NCBI GenBank assembly: GCA_963724735.1
Contig: CAVRVX010000029.1
Span: 42,197-106,196, forward strand
Origin: Rhodoplanes sp963724735
Lineage (GTDB): Bacteria > Pseudomonadota > Alphaproteobacteria > Rhizobiales > Xanthobacteraceae
Length of the DNA stretch: 64,000 nt
Direction of reading: 5' to 3'
Shown: positions 1 through 7,266 of the stretch, one piece after another
How positions within the stretch are numbered: the stretch's first letter is position 1
How the letters are laid out: each line of letters starts with the position of its first letter
Translations under genes and position numbers: made by a program
The notes under the pieces: generated by a model
The model's input: only the letters and a program-made list of their open reading frames with translations
The model's database searches: none
Told to the model about the DNA's origin: nothing

Positions 1-380
1 TGCAGCTCATGGCCGAACGCGGGCGCGAATATGCGGTGACCGAAGGCTTGGGCTGGATCGCGGGCGAGGTGGATCGCATCACGCCGCGCGATCCGAGCCT
101 GAAAATTCCGCATATGGGCTGGAACACGCTCGATCAGACCAAGCCGCACCCATTGCTCGCCGGGATCCCGGTCGGGCCGCAGGGGCTGCATGCCTATTTC
201 GTTCACAGCTATCACTTGAAGGTCGCCGACCGTTCCGATCTCGTGGCGGAGGCAAGTTACGGGGGGCCGGTCACCGCGATCGTCGCGCACGACACGGCCG
301 TGGGCACGCAGTTCCATCCCGAGAAAAGCCAGCGCCTCGGGCTCAGGCTGATTGCCAATTTTCTAAGCTGGACGCCATGA
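1..380 (+). CDS. hisH: HisH, glutaminase subunit of imidazole glycerol phosphate synthase (5' partial)
   Basis: The frame is already open at base 3, so the gene begins upstream of the window. About 125 C-terminal residues remain. HisH releases ammonia from glutamine and passes it to HisF in the fifth step of histidine synthesis. The motif GTQFHPEKSQ near the end carries the His and Glu of the class I amidotransferase triad; the nucleophilic Cys lies in the missing part. The sequence FVHSYH before it is typical of the family. hisA follows 25 bases later, the usual alphaproteobacterial his cluster order. Confidence 0.95.
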   Translation, partial: QLMAERGREYAVTEGLGWIAGEVDRITPRDPSLKIPHMGWNTLDQTKPHPLLAGIPVGPQGLHAYFVHSYHLKVADRSDLVAEASYGGPVTAIVAHDTAVGTQFHPEKSQRLGLRLIANFLSWTP

Positions 381-405
381 CAGCGGCCCCTTATCCGGTT
401 CAGTC

Positions 406-1164
406 GTGATCCTCTTTCCCGCGATCGACATCAAAGACGGGTTGTGCGTGCGCCTGCAGCAGGGCGACATGGCGCGCGCGACCGTATTCAACCGCGACCC
501 GGCCCAACAGGCGCATACTTTTGAAGAGACGGGATTCGACTATCTGCATGTCGTCGATCTCGACGGCGCCTTCGCTGGCCGGCCGGTGAATGTGTCGGCG
601 GTCGAGCGCATTCTCGAGTCCGTCTCCATACTGGTGCAGCTTGGGGGCGGCATCCGCGACCTCGCCACAATCGAGGCTTGGCTGGACAAGGGCGTCACGC
701 GGGTCATCATCGGCACGACGGCTGTGCGTGAGCCTCAATTGGTGAAGGAAGCGGCGCGGGCGTTTCCCGGCCGAATCGCCGTCGGGCTCGATGCTCGCGG
801 CGGGGCCGTCGCGGTCGAAGGCTGGGCGGAAAGCGCGGATTTGCCGGCCCTCGATCTCGCACGCCGGTTCGAGGACGCGGGCGTCGCCGCCATCATCCAC
901 ACCGACGTGGCGCGAGACGGCATGTTGACCGGCCTCGATCTCGACGCCTCGATCGCCCTCGCGGACGCAATCTCCATCCCAGTCATCGCCTCGGGCGGAC
1001 TTGCCTCGATCGATGATGTCCGACGGCTGATCGAGCCGCGCGCCCAAAAACTTGCCGGTGCGATCGCCGGCCGCGCGCTCTATGACGGGCGGCTCGATCC
1101 GACCGAGGCGCTCCGGATCGTCCGGTCGGCGCAGGCCCCCAACGAAAGACGGCGCCGCCGATGA
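406..1164 (+). CDS. hisA: HisA, phosphoribosylformimino-5-aminoimidazole carboxamide ribotide isomerase
   Basis: A 252-residue TIM-barrel isomerase, fourth step of the histidine pathway, supplying the substrate of HisF-HisH. Seen: the N-terminal IDIKDG stretch with the first catalytic Asp, LGGGIRD in the phosphate-binding region, and TDVARDGMLTG with the second catalytic Asp. The start is GTG at 406; no in-frame ATG fits the family N-terminus. The C-terminus is somewhat extended and Arg-rich. The stop overlaps the next gene by an ATGA, indicating translational coupling. Confidence 0.95.
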   Translation: MILFPAIDIKDGLCVRLQQGDMARATVFNRDPAQQAHTFEETGFDYLHVVDLDGAFAGRPVNVSAVERILESVSILVQLGGGIRDLATIEAWLDKGVTRVIIGTTAVREPQLVKEAARAFPGRIAVGLDARGGAVAVEGWAESADLPALDLARRFEDAGVAAIIHTDVARDGMLTGLDLDASIALADAISIPVIASGGLASIDDVRRLIEPRAQKLAGAIAGRALYDGRLDPTEALRIVRSAQAPNERRRRR

Positions 1165-1475
1165 CCGTTGCCCGCCCCTTCAAGATCGCCCTCTTGGCGA
1201 TTATGGCCGTCGCGGCACTGCCCGTGGCGATGTTGTTGATCAGCGGAATCGTTGCGCTCGCAGGCGGTGGCTGTGCGGTGGACGAGGGCAACCCGCATCC
1301 ATGCGTCGTTCTTGGCATCGATTTCGGAGAGATGCTTTATGCGCTGTCTTTGCTGGGGCTGCTCGGACTGATCATCGCCTGGCCGCTCGCTGGCGTCGCC
1401 CTCTTGATCTGGCTGGTCGTCGCCGGCATTGCCTGGTTGGTCCGGCGTCGTCGTCAACGCGTTGAAATGACATAG
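1161..1475 (+). CDS. Small two-helix membrane protein between hisA and hisF
   Basis: A 104-residue protein not recognised as a named family. It has two strongly hydrophobic stretches (about residues 8-32 and 53-92) and a basic tail (VRRRRQR). Two Cys (GGGCAVDEGNPHPCVV) lie in the loop between them. It overlaps hisA by four bases and hisF starts directly after its stop, so it must be cotranscribed and probably coupled with the his genes. Membrane proteins of unknown role are seen at this place in other alphaproteobacteria. A histidine-specific job cannot be inferred. Confidence 0.7.
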   Translation: MTVARPFKIALLAIMAVAALPVAMLLISGIVALAGGGCAVDEGNPHPCVVLGIDFGEMLYALSLLGLLGLIIAWPLAGVALLIWLVVAGIAWLVRRRRQRVEMT

Positions 1476-2252
1476 ATGTTCAAAGTCCGCGTCATTCCGT
1501 GCCTCGATGTCAAGGACGGCCGTGTCGTCAAGGGCGTCAACTTTGTCAATCTGCGGGACGCCGGCGATCCGGTCGAGGCGGCGATCGCCTACGACGCAGC
1601 CGGCGCGGACGAGCTGTGCTTCCTCGACATCACCGCGAGCCACGAGAACCGCGGCATCATCCTGGACGTGGTGCAGCGGACGGCGGAGGCCTGCTTCATG
1701 CCGCTCACAGTCGGCGGCGGCGTGCGCACCATCGAAGACATCCGGGCTCTGCTCGCTTCGGGCGCCGACAAAGTCTCGATCAATACGGCAGCCGTGAATA
1801 ACCGCACGTTCGTGCAGGAGGCGGCGGAAAAATTCGGCGATCAATGCATCGTCGTGGCGATCGACGCCAAGCGGGTCTCCGCCTCCGGCGAGCCCGACCG
1901 CTGGGAGATTTTCACCCATGGCGGCCGGCGGCCGACCGGCATCGACGCCGTCCATTACGCCAAGGAGGTGGTCGCGCTCGGCGCTGGCGAGATTTTGCTG
2001 ACCTCCATGGACCGCGATGGCACCCGGCTTGGTTTCGATATTCCGCTGACCCGAACGATTGCCGACGCGGTGGCCGTTCCGGTCATCGCCTCGGGCGGGG
2101 TCGGCACCCTCGACCATCTGGTCGAGGGCATCCGCGACGGGCACGCCACCGCGGTGCTCGCCGCTTCCATCTTTCATTTCGGAGAACACACGGTGCGCGC
2201 CGCCAAGGAGCACATGGCACAAGCGGGCCTTCCGATGCGTCTCGACCCATGA
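1476..2252 (+). CDS. hisF: HisF, cyclase subunit of imidazole glycerol phosphate synthase
   Basis: 258 residues, full length. It uses HisH-derived ammonia to form imidazole glycerol phosphate and AICAR. Seen: IPCLDVKDGRVVKG at the N-terminus with the catalytic Asp, TVGGGVRT, and SMDRDGTR with the second catalytic Asp; the phosphate-binding IASGGVG lies near the end. It starts right after the stop of the small membrane gene and lies in the his operon with hisH, hisA and hisE. Confidence 0.97.
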   Translation: MFKVRVIPCLDVKDGRVVKGVNFVNLRDAGDPVEAAIAYDAAGADELCFLDITASHENRGIILDVVQRTAEACFMPLTVGGGVRTIEDIRALLASGADKVSINTAAVNNRTFVQEAAEKFGDQCIVVAIDAKRVSASGEPDRWEIFTHGGRRPTGIDAVHYAKEVVALGAGEILLTSMDRDGTRLGFDIPLTRTIADAVAVPVIASGGVGTLDHLVEGIRDGHATAVLAASIFHFGEHTVRAAKEHMAQAGLPMRLDP

Positions 2253-2295
2253 ATTTCCTCCCGTCGCCCCCGGCGAAATGCTAATCCGGGCCGCC

Positions 2296-2616
2296 ATGCC
2301 GAGCTTCACCCTGCATGACCTCGAGCAACGGGTCGCCGAACGCGCCAAAGCGAGCGCGGAGACGTCCTACACCCGGAAGTTGCTCGACCGGGGCCCGGCC
2401 TACTGCGCGAAAAAGCTTGGCGAAGAGGCGGTCGAGACCGTGCTGGCGGCGGTCGGCGAACGCCGCGACAGGGTGATCGCGGAAGCCGCCGATCTGTTGT
2501 ATCATTTGCTCGTCCTCCTCAAGGCGCGCGGAATCAAGCTCGCCGAAGTCGAAGCAGCCCTCCAATCCCGCACATCGCAGTCAGGTCTCGAAGAAAAGGC
2601 CGCACGCAAGGATTAG
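2296..2616 (+). CDS. hisE: HisE, phosphoribosyl-ATP pyrophosphatase
   Basis: 106 residues, all-alpha NTP pyrophosphohydrolase, second step of histidine synthesis. The motifs KLGEEAVETV and EAADLLYHLLVLL carry the Glu/Asp residues that bind Mg and substrate. The start at 2296 (MPSFTLHDLEQ) matches the usual family N-terminus; an in-frame ATG at 2278 and a longer open frame upstream are less likely. It is the last his gene and is followed seven bases later by coaA. Confidence 0.93.
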   Translation: MPSFTLHDLEQRVAERAKASAETSYTRKLLDRGPAYCAKKLGEEAVETVLAAVGERRDRVIAEAADLLYHLLVLLKARGIKLAEVEAALQSRTSQSGLEEKAARKD

Positions 2617-2623
2617 TGACCCG

Positions 2624-3589
2624 ATGGATCAAGTAATTGGACTGCCGTCCGAGGATCGCCTGTCCCCCTACCGCGTCTTTTCCCGGACCGAATGGGCGGC
2701 CCTGCGTGAAGACACGCCGATGACGTTGAAGCCGCGCGAAGTGAAGCAGCTTCGCTCGCTGCACGACCGCCTCGACATGGACGAGGTGCGGGAGATTTAT
2801 CTGCCGCTGTCGCGTCTGCTTTCGCTCTATGTCGCGGCGACCCAGCGGTTGTTCCGGGTGCAACAGCGCTTCCTGAACACCAGGGACGCCAAGATGCCCT
2901 ATGTCATCGGCGTCGCGGGTTCGGTGGCGGTCGGCAAATCGACCACCGCGCGCGTCCTGCAGGCGCTGCTCGCGCGATGGCCGAACACGCCGAAGGTCGA
3001 TCTGATCACGACCGACGGCTTTCTGTACCCCAACGAGGTGCTCAAGCGCGACGGGCTGATGGAGCGCAAGGGCTTCCCGGATAGTTACGACGTCTCCGCC
3101 CTGCTGCAATTCCTTTCCGACATCAAGGCCGGCAAGCGCTATGTGCGCGCCCCGGTCTATTCGCACTTGATCTACGACGTTCTCCCAGACGAATGGATCA
3201 CGATCGACCGGCCCGATATCCTGATCGTCGAGGGGGTGAACGTGCTGCAGACCGGCCGTGCGCCCAAAGACGGCAAGGCCGTTCCCTTCGTCTCGGATTA
3301 CTTCGATTTTTCGGTCTATCTGGACGCCGAAGACGAGGTCCTGCGGCATTGGTATGTCGAGCGCTTCCTCGCACTGCGCGCAACCAAATTCGCCGATCCG
3401 AAGTCGTATTTCCAACGCTACTCAAAGCTGACGGACTCCGAGGCCATACACACGGCGACTTCGATCTGGAACCGGATCAATTTGGTCAACCTGCACGAAA
3501 ATATCCTGCCGACGCGCCAGCGCGCCGACTTGATCCTGAAGAAAAGCGAGACCCATGCCGTGGCGGAGGTCGCCCTGCGGCGGCTCTGA
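2624..3589 (+). CDS. coaA: CoaA, type I pantothenate kinase
   Basis: 321 residues. It phosphorylates pantothenate, the first and controlled step of coenzyme A synthesis. The P-loop is GVAGSVAVGKST near residue 100, and the family motifs TTDGFLYPN and FPDSYD follow. Length and motifs are complete. It sits directly after hisE, an order kept in many Hyphomicrobiales. The insertion sequence downstream lies in the spacer after its stop and does not disrupt it. Confidence 0.96.
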   Translation: MDQVIGLPSEDRLSPYRVFSRTEWAALREDTPMTLKPREVKQLRSLHDRLDMDEVREIYLPLSRLLSLYVAATQRLFRVQQRFLNTRDAKMPYVIGVAGSVAVGKSTTARVLQALLARWPNTPKVDLITTDGFLYPNEVLKRDGLMERKGFPDSYDVSALLQFLSDIKAGKRYVRAPVYSHLIYDVLPDEWITIDRPDILIVEGVNVLQTGRAPKDGKAVPFVSDYFDFSVYLDAEDEVLRHWYVERFLALRATKFADPKSYFQRYSKLTDSEAIHTATSIWNRINLVNLHENILPTRQRADLILKKSETHAVAEVALRRL

Positions 3590-3601
3590 TCCTGATCGCC
3601 C

Positions 3602-3628
3602 CTTCGATCCGGCACAAGGCCGCGGCCG
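3602..3628 (+). repeat. Left copy of 27-bp direct repeat flanking the IS1182-like element
   Basis: The 27 bases at 3602-3628 recur exactly at 5183-5209, on the other side of the insertion sequence. The repeat contains the perfect palindrome GGCCGCGGCC. Long target duplications at palindromes are known for the IS1182 family, so this is best read as the target site duplication. Confidence 0.8.
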
Positions 3629-5182
3629 TCGTCCGTGAAGAGTTCAGAACGCCTTGGGCCACGGGGCTAATCGGAGGTTTTGGCGTATTGGGATTCGCGG
3701 TTTTTTGGGGATTGGCGGTCGGTTTTCTTGCAAAATGCGCGGGCGGGATTCCTGCGAATCGAGGTCTGTGATTCCTTCGCCTGAGACGCGGCGGAGGGTT
3801 TTGCGATGCGGCCGAAGGAGCGCCGGGAGACGGGCGAGCAGGACCTGTTCCGCTCGCGGCTCGACCAGATCATCGACCTTGACCATGCGCTCGCCAGGCT
3901 GGCGCGAGCGATCGACTGGTCGTTTCTGGAGCGTGAGTTCGGTGCGGTCTATACCGACAAGCCTGGTCATCCGCCCTTGCCGACGCGGCTGATGGCGGGG
4001 CTCGCCATCCTCAAGCACAGCTATGATCTGTCCGACGAGGGGCTGTGCGAGCGCTGGATCGAGAACCCGTATTTCCAATATTTTTGCGGCGAGGCGTTCT
4101 TTCAGCACCGGCTCCCCTTCGACCGCTCCTCACTGACTCGCTGGCGCCAGCGCATGGGGGCGGAGCGGCTGGCTGCCCTGTTGCAGGAGAGCCTCGCCAC
4201 CGCCGCGCGCACCGAGGCGATGAAGCCCTCCGATCTGTCGCGCGTGGTGATCGACACCACCGTGCAGGAGAAGGCGGTGGCGTTCCCGACCGACGCCAGG
4301 CTCCTCCATCGCGCGCGCGAACGGCTGGTGCGGCTTGCGAAGAAGCTCGGCGTCGTCTTGCGCCAGTCTTACGCCCGGGTCGGCAAGTTCGCGCTGATCA
4401 AGCATCAGCGCTACGTCCATGCCCACCAGTTCAAGCGCGCCGGCAAGGCGCTGCGCAAGCTCAGGACCTATCTCGGCCGCGTCATCCGCGACATCCGCCG
4501 CAAGAGCGTGGGCCAGGAGAAACTGCGCGAGGCCTTCGTCAAGCCGCTCCATCTCGCCGAGCGGGTGCTGGCGCAGGATCGCCGCCAGCGCGGCCGCAAG
4601 GTCTATTCGCTGCATGCGCCCGAGGTGGAGTGCATCGGCAAAGGCAAGGCGCACAAGCCGTATGAGTTCGGGGTGAAGGTCAGCGTCGCGACGACAGTGA
4701 AGCATTCCGCCGGCGGCCAGTTCGTCGCCCATGTCGCAACGCTGCCCGGCAACCCTTACGACGGGCATACGCTCGCCGCCGTCATCCCGGCGATGGAGGC
4801 GCTGATCGGCAACACGCTCGACCGCGCCCTCACCGACGCCGGCTATCGCGGCCACAACGCCCCGCCCGAGCACAGGTTCAAGGTCTATGTCGCCGGCCAG
4901 AAACGCCGCATGACAGAGCAGATCAAACGCGAGTTACGGCGCCGCTCGGCGATCGAGCCGGTAATCGGCCATCTCAAGGACGACCACCGCATGCGCCGCA
5001 ATTACCTCGCCCATGCAAGCGGCGACGCCGTCAACGCCATCCTCGCCGCCGTCGGCTACAACTTCCGCCGCTTGATCCGCTGGCTCAGCTTTTTGTTGCT
5101 CAGAACCCTGCTCGCCCTCGCCGCGCTCGCAGCCCAAGCTCAGCCCAAACCGGCGTGAAAACCTCGTTCTTCACGGACAACT
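3629..5182 (+). mobile_element. IS1182-like (IS5 superfamily) insertion sequence
   Basis: About 1.55 kb between two copies of a 27-bp direct repeat. The ends share the inverted sequence GTCCGTGAAGA (3631-3641 and, inverted, 5168-5178). It carries one intact transposase gene. Exact ends are uncertain by two to four bases because the outermost bases of the two ends differ. It lies in the spacer between coaA and phyR. Confidence 0.8.
3806..5158 (+). CDS. DDE transposase of the IS1182-like element
   Basis: 450 residues. The N-terminal part (about residues 15-95) is the helical domain seen in IS5/IS1182 transposases, with LPTRLMAGLAILKH and FQYFCGE. The RNase H-like catalytic domain follows, with candidate acidic residues in VVIDTTVQ, LTDAGYRGH and IEPVIGHLK. 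It appears intact, so the element may be active. Confidence 0.88.
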   Translation: MRPKERRETGEQDLFRSRLDQIIDLDHALARLARAIDWSFLEREFGAVYTDKPGHPPLPTRLMAGLAILKHSYDLSDEGLCERWIENPYFQYFCGEAFFQHRLPFDRSSLTRWRQRMGAERLAALLQESLATAARTEAMKPSDLSRVVIDTTVQEKAVAFPTDARLLHRARERLVRLAKKLGVVLRQSYARVGKFALIKHQRYVHAHQFKRAGKALRKLRTYLGRVIRDIRRKSVGQEKLREAFVKPLHLAERVLAQDRRQRGRKVYSLHAPEVECIGKGKAHKPYEFGVKVSVATTVKHSAGGQFVAHVATLPGNPYDGHTLAAVIPAMEALIGNTLDRALTDAGYRGHNAPPEHRFKVYVAGQKRRMTEQIKRELRRRSAIEPVIGHLKDDHRMRRNYLAHASGDAVNAILAAVGYNFRRLIRWLSFLLLRTLLALAALAAQAQPKPA

Positions 5183-5209
5183 CTTCGATCCGGCACAAGG
5201 CCGCGGCCG
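5183..5209 (+). repeat. Right copy of 27-bp direct repeat flanking the IS1182-like element
   Basis: Identical to 3602-3628. Between this copy and the inverted-repeat end are only four bases. See the left copy for interpretation. Confidence 0.8.
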
Positions 5210-5276
5210 ACCTGAGCGCGCCTGAATAGGGCCAGCGCTCCCGGCAACTTGCGCCAAGTTCTTGACGGGACAGCGC

Positions 5277-6080
5277 TTAGGCCATGATGCGGCGCTCGCG
5301 CCGCGCGGCGTTACGCTCGAAGAACAAAGCCTGGCTGACGACGGCGGAGACGGTCGCGGGCTGGAACGGCTTGGCAATCAGGAAGGCAGGCTCCGGCCGC
5401 TGGCCGGTCAAGAAGCGTTCGGGATAGGCGGTGATGAAGATGACTGGCACCTCGAACGTGTCGAGCAGCTCGTTGACGGCGTCGAGCCCTGAGCTTCCGT
5501 CGGCGAGTTGGATGTCGGCGAGGATCAATCCCGGCGGCTTCTTTTTCGCGATGGCGACCGCTTCCGCATGGGTTCGGGCGATCCCGATCACCCGGTGCCC
5601 GAGGCTCTCGAGCAGGCCCTCGAGATCGAGAGCGATGAAGGTCTCATCCTCGATGATGAGGACGTCGGTGGCGATATCGCTGGCGAGCTCGCGTCCCGCC
5701 TCTTCGACCAGAGTGCGGAATTTCTCGATATCGACTTCGAGAATGTCGGCCGCATCCTCCTCGGAGAACCCTTCGAGCGAGATTAACAGGAAGGCTTGTC
5801 GCGCCTGCGGGGTCAGGTGCCCGAGCCGCCGTTCCGCCGGACCGTCGGAATCCATCGCTTCCGCCGATTCGTTCACCGGCAGCGAATTCCAGATCGCCGC
5901 AAACAGGCGGAATAGGGCGACCTTAGGATTGCGGTCCTCATCAAGGATATTCGGCTCCTTGATCATCGCTTCCAGGGTCGCAGCAACATAGGCGTCGCCG
6001 GAACTCTGACTCCCGGTCAGCGCGCGTGCATAGCGGCGCAGATAAGGAAGATGGTGGGCAACCACTTGCGCGGACGACAA
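5277..6080 (-). CDS. phyR: PhyR, anti-anti-sigma response regulator of the general stress response
   Basis: 267 residues from a TTG start at 6080, preceded by GGGAGA. This start gives an N-terminus (SSAQVVAHHLPYLRRYARAL) and length that match PhyR; the frame stays open 58 codons further up but that part is non-coding leader containing the promoter. Residues 1-130 are an ECF-sigma-like domain and the rest a receiver domain with VLIIEDE, the phosphoacceptor Asp in LILADIQL, and IAKPF. Phosphorylated PhyR binds NepR and frees EcfG. It is divergent from nepR-ecfG. Confidence 0.95.
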   Translation of the reverse strand: MSSAQVVAHHLPYLRRYARALTGSQSSGDAYVAATLEAMIKEPNILDEDRNPKVALFRLFAAIWNSLPVNESAEAMDSDGPAERRLGHLTPQARQAFLLISLEGFSEEDAADILEVDIEKFRTLVEEAGRELASDIATDVLIIEDETFIALDLEGLLESLGHRVIGIARTHAEAVAIAKKKPPGLILADIQLADGSSGLDAVNELLDTFEVPVIFITAYPERFLTGQRPEPAFLIAKPFQPATVSAVVSQALFFERNAARRERRIMA

Positions 6081-6123
6081 ATCGACATTCTCCCGGAAGT
6101 TGGGCCTCAGGCCGAAATCTTTG

Positions 6124-6148
6124 AACGCATCATAAACATAAAAGTTCC
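6124..6148 (-). promoter_or_regulatory. EcfG-type promoter of phyR
   Basis: Read on the minus strand: GGAAC, 16 bases, CGTT. This is an exact match to the alphaproteobacterial EcfG consensus (GGAAC-N16/17-CGTT) and lies 44 bases before the TTG start. It implies that phyR is activated by the sigma factor it controls, a positive feedback loop known in related species. Confidence 0.88.
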
Positions 6149-6155
6149 ATTGGCT

Positions 6156-6180
6156 GGAACTGTGGCAAGTTTCGGGAGTT
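6156..6180 (+). promoter_or_regulatory. EcfG-type promoter of nepR-ecfG
   Basis: GGAAC at 6156-6160, 16 bases, then AGTT at 6177-6180, one mismatch from the CGTT -10 element. It points toward nepR and is eight bases from the phyR promoter, so the two -35 elements are back to back. Confidence 0.65.
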
Positions 6181-6236
6181 GGATCACAGTTTCGAGGGGT
6201 CCGGCCCCGTCCGGAGGGGGTCGGTGTGAGGAAATG

Positions 6237-6473
6237 ATGAGAGAAAGAAAACAAGCGTTGCCGTCGGAAGGAACTGTGCGCGTGCGGTCGAACTCGGTTA
6301 GGACCGGCCCTGCTCTAAATCGCGATATCCAGACGAAAATTGGGCAGCAGCTTCGCGCCATTTATGACGATGTCGTGGACCAAGGCGTACCAGATCGGTT
6401 CGTCGAGTTGCTGCGCAATCTGGAACGGGAGAAAGACAAGGACGAGAGGGGCGACAAGGACTGCAGCGAATGA
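6237..6473 (+). CDS. nepR: NepR, anti-sigma factor of EcfG
   Basis: 78 residues from the ATG at 6237, with GAGGA five bases upstream; ATG at 6234 is too close to that site. NepR holds EcfG inactive until PhyR-P displaces it. The conserved core, DIQTKIGQQLRAIYDDVV followed by VPDRFVELLRNLE, is complete. The Lys/Asp/Glu-rich tail overlaps the ecfG start by four bases (ATGA), which would keep the anti-sigma and sigma in balanced ratio. Confidence 0.92.
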   Translation: MRERKQALPSEGTVRVRSNSVRTGPALNRDIQTKIGQQLRAIYDDVVDQGVPDRFVELLRNLEREKDKDERGDKDCSE

Positions 6474-7018
6474 ACCGTGACCCCTCCGTGCACGAGGCCA
6501 TGCTTGCCGCCGTGCCGAGCCTGCGCGCTTTCGCCATTTCGCTGTCTGCGAATGTCGACCGCGCCGACGATCTGGTGCAGGAAACGCTCTTGCGCGCCTG
6601 GGCGAACATCGACTCCTTCGAGCCCGGCACCAACATGTCGGCTTGGCTGTTCACGATCCTGCGCAATCTGTTCCGGTCGGAATACCGCAAGCGTCGCCGG
6701 GAGATCGCCGACTCGGACGGCTCTTACGCCAACAGCATGAAAACCCAGCCCGAACAGAGCAGCCGGGTCGAATTCGAGGAGTTTCGCGAGGCGCTCGCGA
6801 AACTGCCGGGCGATCAGCGGGAAGCGCTGATCCTGGTCGGCGCCTCCGGTTTCTCCTACGAAGAAGCGGCGATGATCTGCGGGTGCGCGGTTGGAACCAT
6901 CAAGAGCCGGGTGAACCGGGCGCGCACGCGGCTCGCCGAGCTTCTCTCCATCGAAAGTATCGAAGATCTCGGTCCGGACCGCGAGTTGCGCGCCGTCTTC
7001 TCCGGAGGCAGGAGCTGA
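6470..7018 (+). CDS. ecfG: EcfG, general stress response sigma factor
   Basis: 182 residues, group ECF15 by context and sequence. Sigma region 2 lies at about residues 10-75 (DDLVQETLLRAWANIDSF), and region 4 at about 105-160 with the HTH SYEEAAMICGCAVGTIKSRV. It directs RNA polymerase to GGAAC-N16-CGTT promoters such as those found here before phyR and nepR. It is coupled to nepR by an ATGA overlap. Confidence 0.95.
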   Translation: MNRDPSVHEAMLAAVPSLRAFAISLSANVDRADDLVQETLLRAWANIDSFEPGTNMSAWLFTILRNLFRSEYRKRRREIADSDGSYANSMKTQPEQSSRVEFEEFREALAKLPGDQREALILVGASGFSYEEAAMICGCAVGTIKSRVNRARTRLAELLSIESIEDLGPDRELRAVFSGGRS

Positions 7019-7266
7019 GCCTCCCGCGGCGGCCGGGGGCTCGGCGATTGTCTTTTGCCGAATTGTCTTGGCGGTGCGCAATTGATGGCCCGCGCGCGGT
7101 CATGTCGCTCAAAAAAGCAACCGCCGCTGCTGCCGGCCTAGTCGCAGGGCTGCGCAGTTCGGCCTTATTTCCAACGCCATTCCAGCCTGCTTAGAATCGC
7201 GCGGGATACCTCCCAGCGGGCGAATCGAATAGAAGACGATCGCGGTTGCGACGTCATGGGGAGACC

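Noticed and set aside
6081..6254. 58-codon N-terminal extension of PhyR
   Set aside because: It contains the EcfG promoter of phyR and is not similar to PhyR; the TTG at 6080 has a ribosome site and gives the family N-terminus.
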